A stretch of DNA of 64,000 bases. Source: Denticeps clupeoides. Taxonomy: Eukaryota > Chordata > Actinopteri > Clupeiformes > Denticipitidae. Every line of letters starts with the position of its first letter. Positions within the stretch are counted from its first letter, which is position 1. The notes beneath the pieces are model-generated. The model worked only from the letters and a program-made list of their open reading frames with translations. It searched no databases and was not told the DNA's origin. The translations under genes and the position numbers were made by a program. Shown one piece after another: positions 12,601 through 22,013 of this stretch. The stretch covers positions 20,115,464 through 20,179,463 of the forward strand of contig NC_041713.1 of the NCBI RefSeq assembly GCF_900700375.1, given 5' to 3'.

Positions 12601-13077
12601 CCACCATTCTGTAGACAAAATGTTATCAATGACTAATTCATTTTGTCCACGAAATGCATGACTTGCATTTTATGGATGGAAATGACATTTTGTCCACGAA
12701 ATGCATTTCGTGGAACGATTTTCTGTCTTTCATACAACACAGTCTTATATCCACAAAATGTTGAGTGCTGATTTCAGTTTGGTTTCTTTTTTTATTTCTG
12801 TGAACAAAATAATATGATAATGTGTGGACAAAATGCAACAAATAAGTTGCAAATAAGTAATTATATAATTTACTTTGTGGCACAGAATGCATTCTTTGCA
12901 CAGAAATATGCACTTGATACTTGGCACCCCAAAGTTACTCAGCGAATTGGTTGTTAATATTTACCCCATTGCTGTAATACAAGTTAACAAGTTAATATTT
13001 AATTGTCTTTTTTTTGTATGTTGCCCTCTTTGATTGCATGATCTGTTCTCCCTTCGACAGATAACAGGGGGAAGTAA
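9620..13077 (+). CDS. msrb1: Methionine-R-sulfoxide reductase B1, selenoprotein (4 exons)
   Basis: Exons 9620-9674, 11636-11778, 11846-11960 and 13061-13077 join in phase to 109 residues. The start [16 protein letters not shown] matches the family N-terminus. The zinc cysteines are visible as CAQC (23-26) and CGKC (69-72). The active-site codon is TGA at 11924-11926, residue 93, inside SRF[11 protein letters not shown], exactly where vertebrate MSRB1 has selenocysteine; reading TGA as stop would lose the catalytic residue. Mammalian MSRB1 is about 116 residues, so the size fits. The enzyme reduces methionine-R-sulfoxide in cytosol and nucleus, including on actin. The last exon (DNRGK then TAA) follows a strong polypyrimidine tract and CAG at 13058-13060; it is short and poorly conserved, so it is the least certain exon. 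Confidence 0.92.
9675..10260. other. First part of msrb1 intron 1, nothing recognised
   Basis: AT-rich sequence with short ATA-rich runs near 10030-10060. No feature recognised. Confidence 0.5.
10261..11345 (-). mobile_element. LINE fragment in msrb1 intron 1
   Basis: On the minus strand 11340-10980 reads in pieces like the late reverse-transcriptase region of teleost Jockey-superfamily LINEs, for example [20 protein letters not shown] near the start. Frames are broken by many stops. The stretch 10980-10261 may be the degraded end of the same copy. The subfamily (L2-like or Rex-like) is not resolved. Confidence 0.6.
11924..11926 (+). other. msrb1: In-frame TGA read as selenocysteine
   Basis: TGA follows CGC TTC and precedes ATA TTC AGC AGC, the conserved RF-U-IFSSS context. 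The frame stays open to the splice site at 11960, which supports recoding rather than termination. Confidence 0.93.
12170..12452. mobile_element. Possible MITE in msrb1 intron 3
   Basis: Starts TGTCACGCTGG and ends GGATCATGACA, so the tips form a short imperfect inverted repeat (TGTCA/TGACA). No coding content. The class cannot be told. Confidence 0.4.
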
Positions 13078-13109
13078 GAAGGTTGGGTTCATGGGTTAGA
13101 TGGAAGGAG

Positions 13110-13205
13110 TGTGTCCACTCAGCTGACAGTGGGGTGTTAATGATGTGTCCTGTTGTAAAGCCTGAACCTGGACGAACAGAACACAGATGTTTCAGTGACT
13201 TCACT
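13110..13205 (+). promoter_or_regulatory. Candidate SECIS element in the msrb1 3'UTR
   Basis: The core ATGA is at 13140-13143, an AAA lies 13 nt later at 13157-13159, and GA is at 13174-13175. The lower stem GTGTT (13134-13138) pairs with AACAC (13180-13184). In the upper stem GTCC pairs with GGAC and GTT with AAC. It lies about 60 nt after the stop and before AATAAA at 13255. The upper helix is imperfect, so this is a good candidate, not a proven SECIS. Confidence 0.55.
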
Positions 13206-13254
13206 TCTCAGCAAGAATGGACACGCTCAATGAAACACGCTCTATAATGCACAG

Positions 13255-13260
13255 AATAAA
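13255..13260 (+). terminator. Polyadenylation signal of msrb1
   Basis: AATAAA about 180 nt after the msrb1 stop and downstream of the candidate SECIS. Confidence 0.6.
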
Positions 13261-13281
13261 CAATGCACAGTTCCTGCAGGT

Positions 13282-14830
13282 AATTATTTGAATTAAAACC
13301 ATAATGGGAATTTTAGGACTGTCACAAAACAGAAGGTACTTGGTGAAAGCAAAATGGGTTATGTAACAGATATATTTCTGAGTCTGAATGTATTAAGATT
13401 AAATAGAATAATGTGTATATGGTCAAGGTCATTGACCCAGCAAATCTCGTAAATCTACTACTGCCTTCAATGAACTATATTTTATTTCAGTATTGCCACC
13501 ATCCTGCCCAACAAAAAACTGATTCCATCAAACCATCTCTCGCCTTTCTCTCTGCTACTGATGTTTTTGCTGTTTCTCTCTTTCATTGCCTGTGGTTTTT
13601 CACTCTTACTTTCTGGATTTCCTCCTACTGCTGCGCTCTTGCTTGATTCATGCTTTTCACTCTTGTTTGATTTTCTTGCTCTCTGTCACGGCGACTGGCC
13701 CACCACCACGACTGTAGGAGACTCGTCCTGTTTTTCGCTGCTAAGCCTTTCCCTTTTCCTCTTGAGTGGATTGCTCCCATTTTTTAAAATGCATTTCGCA
13801 TTTTGCCTCGCCCTTGTTTGCTTTCGTTTTGGACCTTGATGGTACCGACTAAAGGTCCGCCCCCCCGTTGCCTCTCCTGCATGCTCCCTTTGTCGGCTGT
13901 GAATGACCCATTCCATCTGACCATGGACTCGAACCCCCCCTTGCCGCGCGGCACTAGCAAGGTAGAGACTGTTCCCCCCTCCCTCACAGCGACGCCTCCT
14001 CCACTGCTCCACCTTCCCTCCTGTCGGGACATGTCTGTCCAAACGACTTCTAGTCCTCCTGCTTCTCCCAACATCTCCACCACGTCTGCATGTGCGCCTC
14101 CCAAGCCCAGCCATGACACTCTCATTCTTTCATGCTGCCTTCCCTCGCCTCTTTTTTTTCTGTCTCTCCCATCTCCCCTCTTTCACTCCTTTTGTCTTGT
14201 TTTTTTGTGCCCTTTTGGTAGCACACATTGAGTTTTCATGATTGGGGGTAAAACAGGGGCGACTCTTGCTCCTCATATTATTTCTTGGGTTCATATTAAG
14301 GGGGTACCTGTACACCACCCATATGGGCAAGTTACCAGGTGAGGGATGGAGTTACTGTGATTTAACACTAAATAGTGTCTGTTTTAATAAATGTAACTGT
14401 GATATGGAGTGGGCTCTGGGGTTTTTACTCTGTAGCTGGGAATGAATGGAACATTGTGTTCAGTAATGCAAGCCTGTCACTTTAAAGGGTTCATTGATTG
14501 TAAGAGAACCCCTTTAAATGATCTTTGTAGAGCCGAACACAGTTGCCCCGATTAAAGCAATAAAATTTGCCTTCTGCACACTAGTTGTGTATCTGGTGCG
14601 TCAGGGTTCATTATTTCTAACTTCGATTTTGACTTTCTTTGTAATTTTGTTAATATTTTCATTTTTTTCAAATGTCTGTTGGATGGTTTTGTATGGCATC
14701 CGATTAAATGCATTAAAATGTTGAATTAGATTTTTGAAATGTTGAAGGATTTTTGGATTACTGGTCATGAATTAATGTCAAAAAGAACGCAGGGCAGTAA
14801 AACGTGAATCCACCCAGCCGTGGGAGGCGT
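13282..14830. other. msrb1-fahd1 spacer, unclassified
   Basis: It contains a C/T-rich segment at about 13530-14230 with overlapping non-convincing ORFs on both strands, and an AATAAA in AGCAATAAAATTTGCC near 14560. No conserved protein was recognised. Confidence 0.4.
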
Positions 14831-14839
14831 AATTACAAC

Positions 14840-14845
14840 TTTATT
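14840..14845 (-). terminator. Polyadenylation signal of fahd1
   Basis: TTTATT on the plus strand is AATAAA on the minus strand, about 30 nt after the fahd1 stop. Confidence 0.6.
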
Positions 14846-14873
14846 GAATTTGTATGACACGCCAGGACACAGG

Positions 14874-15530
14874 TCACCGACTCGCCACCCTGAAGGTCAT
14901 GGTGACGACGTCCTCGATTCCCGCCTGGAGCTCGTCGTGCTCCTGGACGCTGGAGACCCCCTTGGGCGTGCCGGTCAGGATTAGGTCCCCCTCCTCCAGC
15001 GAGATGACGTCACTGATGTAGCTGATGAGGTAGGGGATGGAGAAGATCATCTGAGACGTGCTGCCGTCCTGGCGCAGCTGCTCGTTCACTTTAAGCCACA
15101 GTCTGATGTTGCCGGGGTCGGGGATCTTCTCCTTGGGGACAAAGTCGCTGACGGGACACGACGTGTTGAAGGCTTTGGCCAGGGTCCAGGGCAGACCTCT
15201 CGACTTGCACCGCTCCTGAACGTCGCGGGCTGTCATATCCAGGCACAGCGCGTATCCGGCCACGTGGTGCATCGCGGCGGCCTGCGGGATCGCAGTGCCC
15301 GCTTTCCCGATGACGACGCCCAGCTCGACCTCGTGGTGCAGCTCGCTGCAGTACCCGGGCAGCAGTATGGGGGCGCCTTCTCTGACGTAGGCGGACGGGG
15401 GCTTGAGGAAGAGCACGGGCTCCGCGGGCACCGCGTTTCCCAGCTCCTTTGCGTGATCGGCGTAATTCCTGCCGACGCAGACGATCTTCCGTCCCCATTC
15501 CCAGAACCTCTCCACGTTTCGAGCTGCCAT
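14874..15530 (-). CDS. fahd1: Fumarylacetoacetate hydrolase domain-containing protein 1 (acylpyruvase / oxaloacetate decarboxylase)
   Basis: Single-exon ORF of 218 residues, close to the 224 of human FAHD1. Motifs in order: KIVCVGRNYADHAKELGN near the N-terminus, PVLFLKPPSAYV, the metal-binding E-x-E in HHEVELGVVIGKAG, GYALCLDMTARDVQ, LPWTLAKAFNTSCPVSDF, and the C-terminal GDLILTGTPKGV. The family hydrolyses acylpyruvates and decarboxylates oxaloacetate in mitochondria using Mg2+. The frame extends upstream to an ATG at 15743, but MAARNVERFWEWG (start 15530) fits the family and lies beside the divergent hagh start, so 15530 is preferred. An intronless gene head to head with hagh is also the mammalian arrangement. 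Confidence 0.95.
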   Translation of the reverse strand: MAARNVERFWEWGRKIVCVGRNYADHAKELGNAVPAEPVLFLKPPSAYVREGAPILLPGYCSELHHEVELGVVIGKAGTAIPQAAAMHHVAGYALCLDMTARDVQERCKSRGLPWTLAKAFNTSCPVSDFVPKEKIPDPGNIRLWLKVNEQLRQDGSTSQMIFSIPYLISYISDVISLEEGDLILTGTPKGVSSVQEHDELQAGIEDVVTMTFRVASR

Positions 15531-15857
15531 TGTCGTCAGTCCCGTCCGACTCGACCTTCGGACGCAGTAAATAACGAACCAGAAACCACGTCCGGAAGTC
15601 GGGAGATCCAAACGGTGCTTCCTGTAGTGTGAATGCCGCGCGAAGCCGTTCCCAGGACGTTCAATCAAGTTGACGAAAAAACTACAAATCGTTTTTTTAA
15701 CAAAGTTGATCCTTCTGCGTGATGATTGGCTGCCGTCCGCCACACCCTCCCATCCGATTGGCTGGACCAGGGGTTAAAGTTCACCCGTGGGCGGGGCCGA
15801 GGCGCGCTTCCTGCCCTCCACCCGCCGCGTCGCTCCGCTGACAGCTGTCGCGCTGCG
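15531..15857. promoter_or_regulatory. Bidirectional fahd1/hagh promoter
   Basis: Only 327 bp separate the two start codons. The stretch is CpG-rich near hagh (GGGCGGGGCC at about 15790) and contains CCAAT-type words in both directions (GATTGGCTG near 15724, GATTGGCTGG near 15755). Confidence 0.7.
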
Positions 15858-18800
15858 ATGTTATTCAGGTCGCTGGCGGCGGGCGCCTCCACCCTCGCTG
15901 TGCTCGGAGCGGCTGCCTGTACACTCGGTACGTTGCCCGCCCGGACGTCGCTTTAATCAGCCCGGCGAGCCCGATTCTGGTCCGAAACGCGGTTTTTGGG
16001 GGGATTCGCGTCGAAAAAAAAAAAGATCAAATAGCAGAAAGCTGTTTTGACGCAGGCGTGATTACAAAACCTCTCGAGTTTACTTCAGCAAGAGTGGGTG
16101 ACAAAGGCACACGCACATTGGGTCAGTTTGAAGACAGAAAAAGTACTTTTCTGTACTGTTTCATTGCATTGAATATTTCTCCCGAGCCCGACTGATCTTT
16201 GCTGAAGTGGGTGCGTCACTGTTGCCTGGGGACAGTGGGTGACGAAATTACTGTGGCTCTGTGGGCGTCCACCTTTTGGTTTTCATGCATCTTATATATA
16301 TTTTATGAGATGCAAATTTCCAAACTATTTGTTTGTCTGTCTATCTATACAGTGACATGCAAATGTTTGTTACTATGAATAATTAAGTTCAATAAAGATC
16401 AATCAGCAGCAGCATCAAGTTAAAGAAGAAATTTTTTAATACATTTTTAAATTGGTAAACATTGTAGCAACTAAAAGTATTCCGGTTCATTCATCTTGGG
16501 CTAAGTGGCCCCGTAATCAGAAGGATGCCGGGTCGAATCACGGTCTGCCAAGGTGCCACTGAGTAAAGCACAGTCCCCACACACTGCTCCCCGGGCGCCT
16601 GCTCACCTAGGGTGATGCTTAAAAGCAGGACACATTTCGTTGTGTCACCATGTACAAAATAGGTTCAATTTTGCATGAAATTGGTAAAAGGTTCTAAAAA
16701 TGCTGACTTTTAAGCAAGGGCGTTGCCGTGTGTCTAGGTATGCATGTATAAGAATCAATGCACCAGGTCCCGGATAATCAGCTAGTCGTCCAGTCACACC
16801 CGGCAGCTTTTGTTATGCCTATCTGTGGTTGTTCTGCTGCATAATGTGTGTATTACAGCTCCTGCCCAGTTCCGCGCTGCACTTCTGCATTCCCCGGTAC
16901 GAAAGTCCATCCTTGTGGAACAGTCCGACATGAAGGTTGAGCTGCTGCCAGCCCTCACTGATAATTATATGTACCTCCTCATTGACGAGGAAACAAAGGA
17001 GGCTGCCATAGTTGACCCTGTTGAGCCAGCAAAGGTGTGTACGCTGCAAACTACAATACGGGCCGGGCCCTAGATATGATGTTCGTCACACTATCACAGT
17101 TTCACTTAGCAATCTATTATTTCTGCACTGTTAGGTTGTAGATGCTGTGAAGAAGCATGGTGTGAAACTCAAAACAGTCCTGACCACTCATCATCACTGG
17201 TAAGTACATTTCTTTTTACATTTTAATTGTTTTAATGCATTCCTTTGAATGATGAGCACTTTCCCTAAAGCTTCCCCAAAGGAGGTTGGACACTACTGCA
17301 TGCAACAAAGTCACATTTTGATGCAGGATTCTTTGATGCTGAGGACCCTGGTTAATCACACGTGCCTGTTTTTGCCCATAGGGACCATGCAGGCGGTAAT
17401 GAGAAGTTGGTCAAGTTGGTGCCAGGGCTGACTGTGTATGGAGGGGATGACCGAGTGGGTGCCCTCACCCAGAAAATCTCACACCACAGCAATTTCAAGG
17501 TGTTGTTTCGTTTTTTTTTTTTCCTGTTTCTTCTCCTTTTAGTGTGTAAGCAATATCCTGCTAGTGCCTTTTACATGTTTCTAGAAATTATGAGATCTCT
17601 TGTTTTAATGGATAGATTACCACAATGAACGATACATTATCACTAGACACACGCTCCTCTGCAGTATGACACAGAAACTGGGCGACTGACGCCGTTCACA
17701 CGTAGCCTTTCGCCTTCAACATTAACACCCAGTGTGCTGACCGTAGGAGGATGGGTTCAGCTTTTGTTCCTTTCAAGGTCCTATCCTAGAAATGATTATG
17801 TATTTATTTTCCATGACTGAATAACCTTTTCTTAATTGACCATTATAAACTCTTTATAAACTGACAGTTTGAAATGAATCAAAGGACGTAATTTTTATAA
17901 ATTTTTTTATTTGTAATGTATAATAATGAAATGTGTCGTTCACTATTCAACAAAGATTCTACAAGTCATGCAAGATGAATACTATTTTTGAAAAAATGGA
18001 TTGTTCTGTAATATTTAGCCGTGTAAAACTGCACGTGTTTCTCTCGGGCACATGTTCCAAGAAGGCCTACATTTGTTCAAGCATGTACATGTACATAAAA
18101 TACGTACAAATACATGTCTCTTTCTTTACAGGTCGGCTCACTAAATGTCAAGTGTTTGTTCACGCCATGTCACACCACAGGCCACATCTGTTACTTTGTG
18201 ACGAAAAACAGCAGTTCTGAGCCTCCCATCGTCTTCACAGGTCTCTGCATGCTTATTTTCCTCTATATTCTATATTTGATGCTGAGTAATGAGATAAAGA
18301 CTCTAGGATTAGTTGGCTTAATAATCAAGGTGCTAGCCACAATGTTAGAAGTACTAGGGGCTAATATAAAAAAGAAGACCTACATTTAACAATAATTTAA
18401 GCATTGTTTAACCCAAAAGTAAAGAAATAGCTAGATTGACTAGAATGCATAGAAAATTGACAAGTGAAATGCCGACCATTAATGTTTAATGTGGTTCTGA
18501 AAGCTCTTTACTCAAAATTCAGGGTAATACACTACATCTACATTTACAGCATTTACCAGACGCCCTTATCCTGAGCGATTTACAATCAGTAGTCACAGGG
18601 ACAGTCCGCCCCTGTAGCAACTTAGGGTTAAGTGTCTTGCTCAGGGACACAATGGTAGTAAGTGAGGTTTGAACCTGGGTCTTCTGGTTCACAGGCGAGT
18701 GTGTTACCTACTGGGCTACTACCACACCTATTCCCCAAAGGCTGAGGGTAACCCTGTACCAATTTAAAAATCAGAATCTAATTGCGGAATCATGGCATGA

Positions 18801-19974
18801 CGTAATTTTAATAGCATATCACCTTCCACTGTACAAGGTCTTTAAAAAAACGAGCTTTGTAAACCCCTGAAATGACATGGGACAAGGACTTTTTAACTTG
18901 CAATAGACTTGAATAGCTCAGTGCTCAAGTCTGTAAAATAACAGGTCTTTGTAATGGGATTTATAACCGCAATTTAAACGTGTTTGTTCTCTATATGTTT
19001 CCATAGGAGACACTCTGTTTGTTGCAGGCTGCGGAAAGTTCTTTGAGGGCACACCTGATCAGATGTACAAAGCGCTGGTTGAGATCATTGGAAAGCTCCC
19101 TCCTGAAACGGTATGGGTGCTGTTCCGTCTCCGTTTTTCCATTCATAACTTTTTTTTTTTTTTTTTTCCTATTTGAAAAGACTGCAGTCAGTCTATAGAG
19201 GCGATAATCATTTCCTATGATTAGAACTGTTTGCTTTTAAGAGATTCTTCTTCCACTTTCAGCGTGTGTACTGTGGCCATGAATACACAATCAACAATCT
19301 GAAGTTTGCACGTCACGTTGAACCAGATAATGAGAACATTAAGAAAAAACTGGCCTGGGCGAAGGTATTTACCCACAAAACTCACAAGTGTCATTTCTAA
19401 TGTTCAGTATAATGATTATTTCCTATCCCAATATTTTGCTATGGTGGCTTGTTGTTTGGGCCTCACACCTCCGTGGTCTGAAGGCTCGGAATTTTTATGC
19501 TCACCACACGTTTGTGCATGTTCCCTCTGGTTATCCCTGTTCCTTTTGTTGTCCAGAGGGGAGTAGACTATCGATGACTCCAAATTGTCCTTAGGTGTGA
19601 GTGTGTGATTAAGTTGCGTGTGTGCACCCAGCGGTGGGCTTGTTATAAGAAATAAGCAATTATGGCGAATGAGTGAGAGCGCTTTTTTTTTTTTTTAAAG
19701 GAAAAGTACAATAACGGAGAACCCACGATCCCTTCAACTTTGGCTGATGAATTCACTTTTAACCCTTTCATGAGGGTGAGGTAAGGTAGACTCCGTATGT
19801 AGAAGAATCACATCCCAATTTATGTATGTGAAAGTGTTACGGGTGTTCATTGGTTCTTTGTGTCGATTATTTAGAGAAAAGACAGTGCAAGACCACGCAG
19901 GGTCAAGTGATCCTATTGAAACAATGGGAAAGATCCGGAGAGAGAAAGACAACTTCCGAGTGCCTAAGGACTAA
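15858..19974 (+). CDS. hagh: Hydroxyacylglutathione hydrolase (glyoxalase II, 9 exons)
   Basis: Exons: 15858-15927, 16859-17034, 17135-17199, 17382-17499, 18132-18240, 19007-19110, 19263-19364, 19701-19780, 19875-19974. All phases agree, giving 307 residues (human mitochondrial form 308). Exon 1 ([17 protein letters not shown]) looks like a mitochondrial targeting leader. An internal ATG in exon 2 ([19 protein letters not shown]) is the known start of the cytosolic form. The metallo-beta-lactamase motif T-H-H-H-W-D-H is split across the exon 3/4 junction, with later ligands in [23 protein letters not shown] and YCGHEYT. The enzyme hydrolyses S-D-lactoylglutathione to D-lactate and glutathione. 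Exon 8 follows a long T run and AAAG. Confidence 0.96.
16495..16665 (+). repeat. SINE family B in hagh intron 1
   Basis: Plus-strand copy with CCGTAATCAGAAGGATGCCG, AGGTGCCACTGAGTAAAGCA and GTTGTGTCACCATG. Confidence 0.75.
18530..18725 (-). repeat. SINE family A in hagh intron 5
   Basis: Minus orientation: CATTTACAGCATTTACCAGA tail, GGGACAGTCC core, and GGTTTGAACCTGGGTCTTCT as the reversed box B region. Confidence 0.85.
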
Positions 19975-20580
19975 ATGAATGGTGCAACACCCGAGACCCT
20001 TTTAACTAAAAGAAACTCACCACTACTCGAATTCATTTTACACGATGAACACAAGACAAAGACTCATAATAATGTGTCCTAATTCAAACATGCTTTCCAC
20101 CGTGGTGTCGCTCATTTGCAGCAAATGCTTACATTTATATTTACAGAAAATAAGCAGGGATAATCTATATTGGGCAAATATTTCCTAAGATCTGTTATTT
20201 TATGTGGAAAACGAATGTTTTGTAAATGTAACAAAATTCTTAATGAATAGAAGTATCTTTTGTCAGTGTTTTTGGAATGCTCACATTTCAAATGACATGA
20301 TAATTCCCTGGATTGGTTTGGATTATATAAATCAGCCAGGTCATTCAAATGTCTTGTTTCATCTGGCCCATATTGTAAAATCATTATTACAGTACTTGCA
20401 CTTTCTCTTGTAAATTTTAGCTATGTCTGTGTTCTTTTTATGTTCCTAAGTTGCGGGTGTTAATTATTTTTCTAGCTGCGTCTGCACAAAGATAATTATA
20501 TCTATTTTTTTGCACATGAATCTTCCAAAATACAAGGATATATAGATACCAAGATATGTTTATAGGTACAGAATGGTATT
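19975..20580. other. hagh downstream region, nothing recognised
   Basis: AT-rich 3' flank without a clear AATAAA in the first few hundred bases, so the hagh 3' end is not placed. Confidence 0.4.
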
Positions 20581-20589
20581 GACATTACC

Positions 20590-21060
20590 TGCTTAATAAT
20601 ATGAGGCCTGATAAACGATCCAATAAAGAGTGTTAATGTCTTCAACTGAGAATAAAACCTTGATTTTATTAACCTGAAGCAGATCGGACAGATAATATGG
20701 GGCAAGGCCACAAAGACATTTAAAAGCAAACAAAAGAATTTTAAAATCAATCTGATAACGAACCGGGAGCCAATGCAATGATAACAGATTTGGAGTAATG
20801 TGCTCGAGTGTTTTTGTACCAGTTAAAAGCCGTGTGACCTCTGGTTAAACTCAACATAAAGTCCAGACGAGTCGTAGTAAAAGTGACGCTGAGAGAGGAG
20901 TGGCTTGACTCTGGACAGTCGCCTCAATTGAAAAAAGCTGCTTTTGACCACTGAGCTGGTCTGTGCATCAAATGTCAATTTGCTGTTCAGTCTAACACCC
21001 ATGTGTCAAGTGTTGACTTAAAGAACCCAGGTCAATTTGAATTCTATAACTCGCTCAAAT
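20590..21060 (-). mobile_element. LINE 3' fragment
   Basis: On the minus strand 20778-20593 encodes MHWLPVRYQIDFKILLFAFK and CGLAPYYLSDLL, the conserved end of teleost LINE reverse-transcriptase ORFs. Sequence from 20790 to about 21060 reads as more degraded material of the same kind. It may belong to the same family as the copy at 10261-11345. Confidence 0.65.
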
Positions 21061-21234
21061 CCATGCATTAATTTCTGCAATACACTCCAGTAACGAGTTT
21101 GCAGAATATGCATTTTATTGTTTTAGTGGCATATAGATTTGACTGTCGTTGACATAGAAATTGAAAGCAATGCCACATTTCCGAAGAACTGAACCTTCGA
21201 AGAAAATCAAAAACTATATGTGCATTATATCTGG

Positions 21235-21610
21235 TATATACACTACTGTGCAAACATTTTATACAGGTGTGGGGGAAAAAAAAGAATGCTTTCAAAAACC
21301 AAATTTCTAAGTGAGAATAAAGGAGGAGAATAACATCAAATCACTATTTGGTGTTACTACCCTTCGCCTTCAAAGCAGCATCATTTCTTATAGGAAGACT
21401 TCCACAAAGGCAGTTTTTTTGTAGGATTATATCAATTATCAAACATGCTTATGAAAACTTATGTAAGTTAATATATATATAAGCATAAATACTGAAACAG
21501 TGGGACACAAATAAAATGGAACTTTGGACTCATTTAAGTTCATTGGCACTTTTGATGTAAATAATTGACTAATGTTTTTTCAAAAAAGGGTTCAGTACGT
21601 CATAGTTCAA
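21235..21610. mobile_element. Possible non-autonomous DNA transposon remnant
   Basis: Begins ACACTACTGTGCAAACATTT, similar to dispersed Tc1-like miniature elements of fish with CTACTGTGCAAAAGT ends. The right end was not found. Confidence 0.35.
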
Positions 21611-21685
21611 AAGTAGACCAGTCCGTCCTGCTGATGTCTGATACCTCTCCTCATGGACACATGAAGTCATTTTCATTTAAATAAT

Positions 21686-21691
21686 TTTATT
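21686..21691 (-). terminator. Possible polyadenylation signal of ciao3
   Basis: TTTATT on the plus strand, about 320 nt past the ciao3 stop. Confidence 0.4.
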
Positions 21692-22013
21692 ATCGGGCAT
21701 TCCCATAATAACATTTCTACCTTGTAGTATTAGAAATGTAATATAAAATGTTACTTTCTTTAACAAATATAGAAGGAATTATTGTCGACATTAAAACATT
21801 CATAAATACAACTGACAGCACAGTGATGCAGTCTATTCACATCCAACAATTCAAACTGCAGGTCCTCAGCAGACCAACTACAACTCGTTGTTTCTTCTTC
21901 TTCTTTTTAGCTGGCAAGAGAGTTTATCATCTTTATCATCATTAAAGAACAGACCGACAAGCTGGAAACGAGTTGTTTTGGTCCCTGTCCTTTGCAGTAT
22001 TGTCTCCTCCCCA

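Noticed and set aside
13686-14231. 142-codon ORFs on both strands
   Set aside because: Both are low-complexity products of a C/T-rich tract. I considered an old LTR-type element because of an AATAAA-containing segment near 14560, but found no paired ends, so none is called.
15264-15632. 122-codon plus-strand ORF over fahd1
   Set aside because: Shadow of the highly GC-rich fahd1 coding strand.
15531-15743. Upstream extension of fahd1 to the ATG at 15743
   Set aside because: The extra 71 residues do not resemble the family and overlap the shared promoter.
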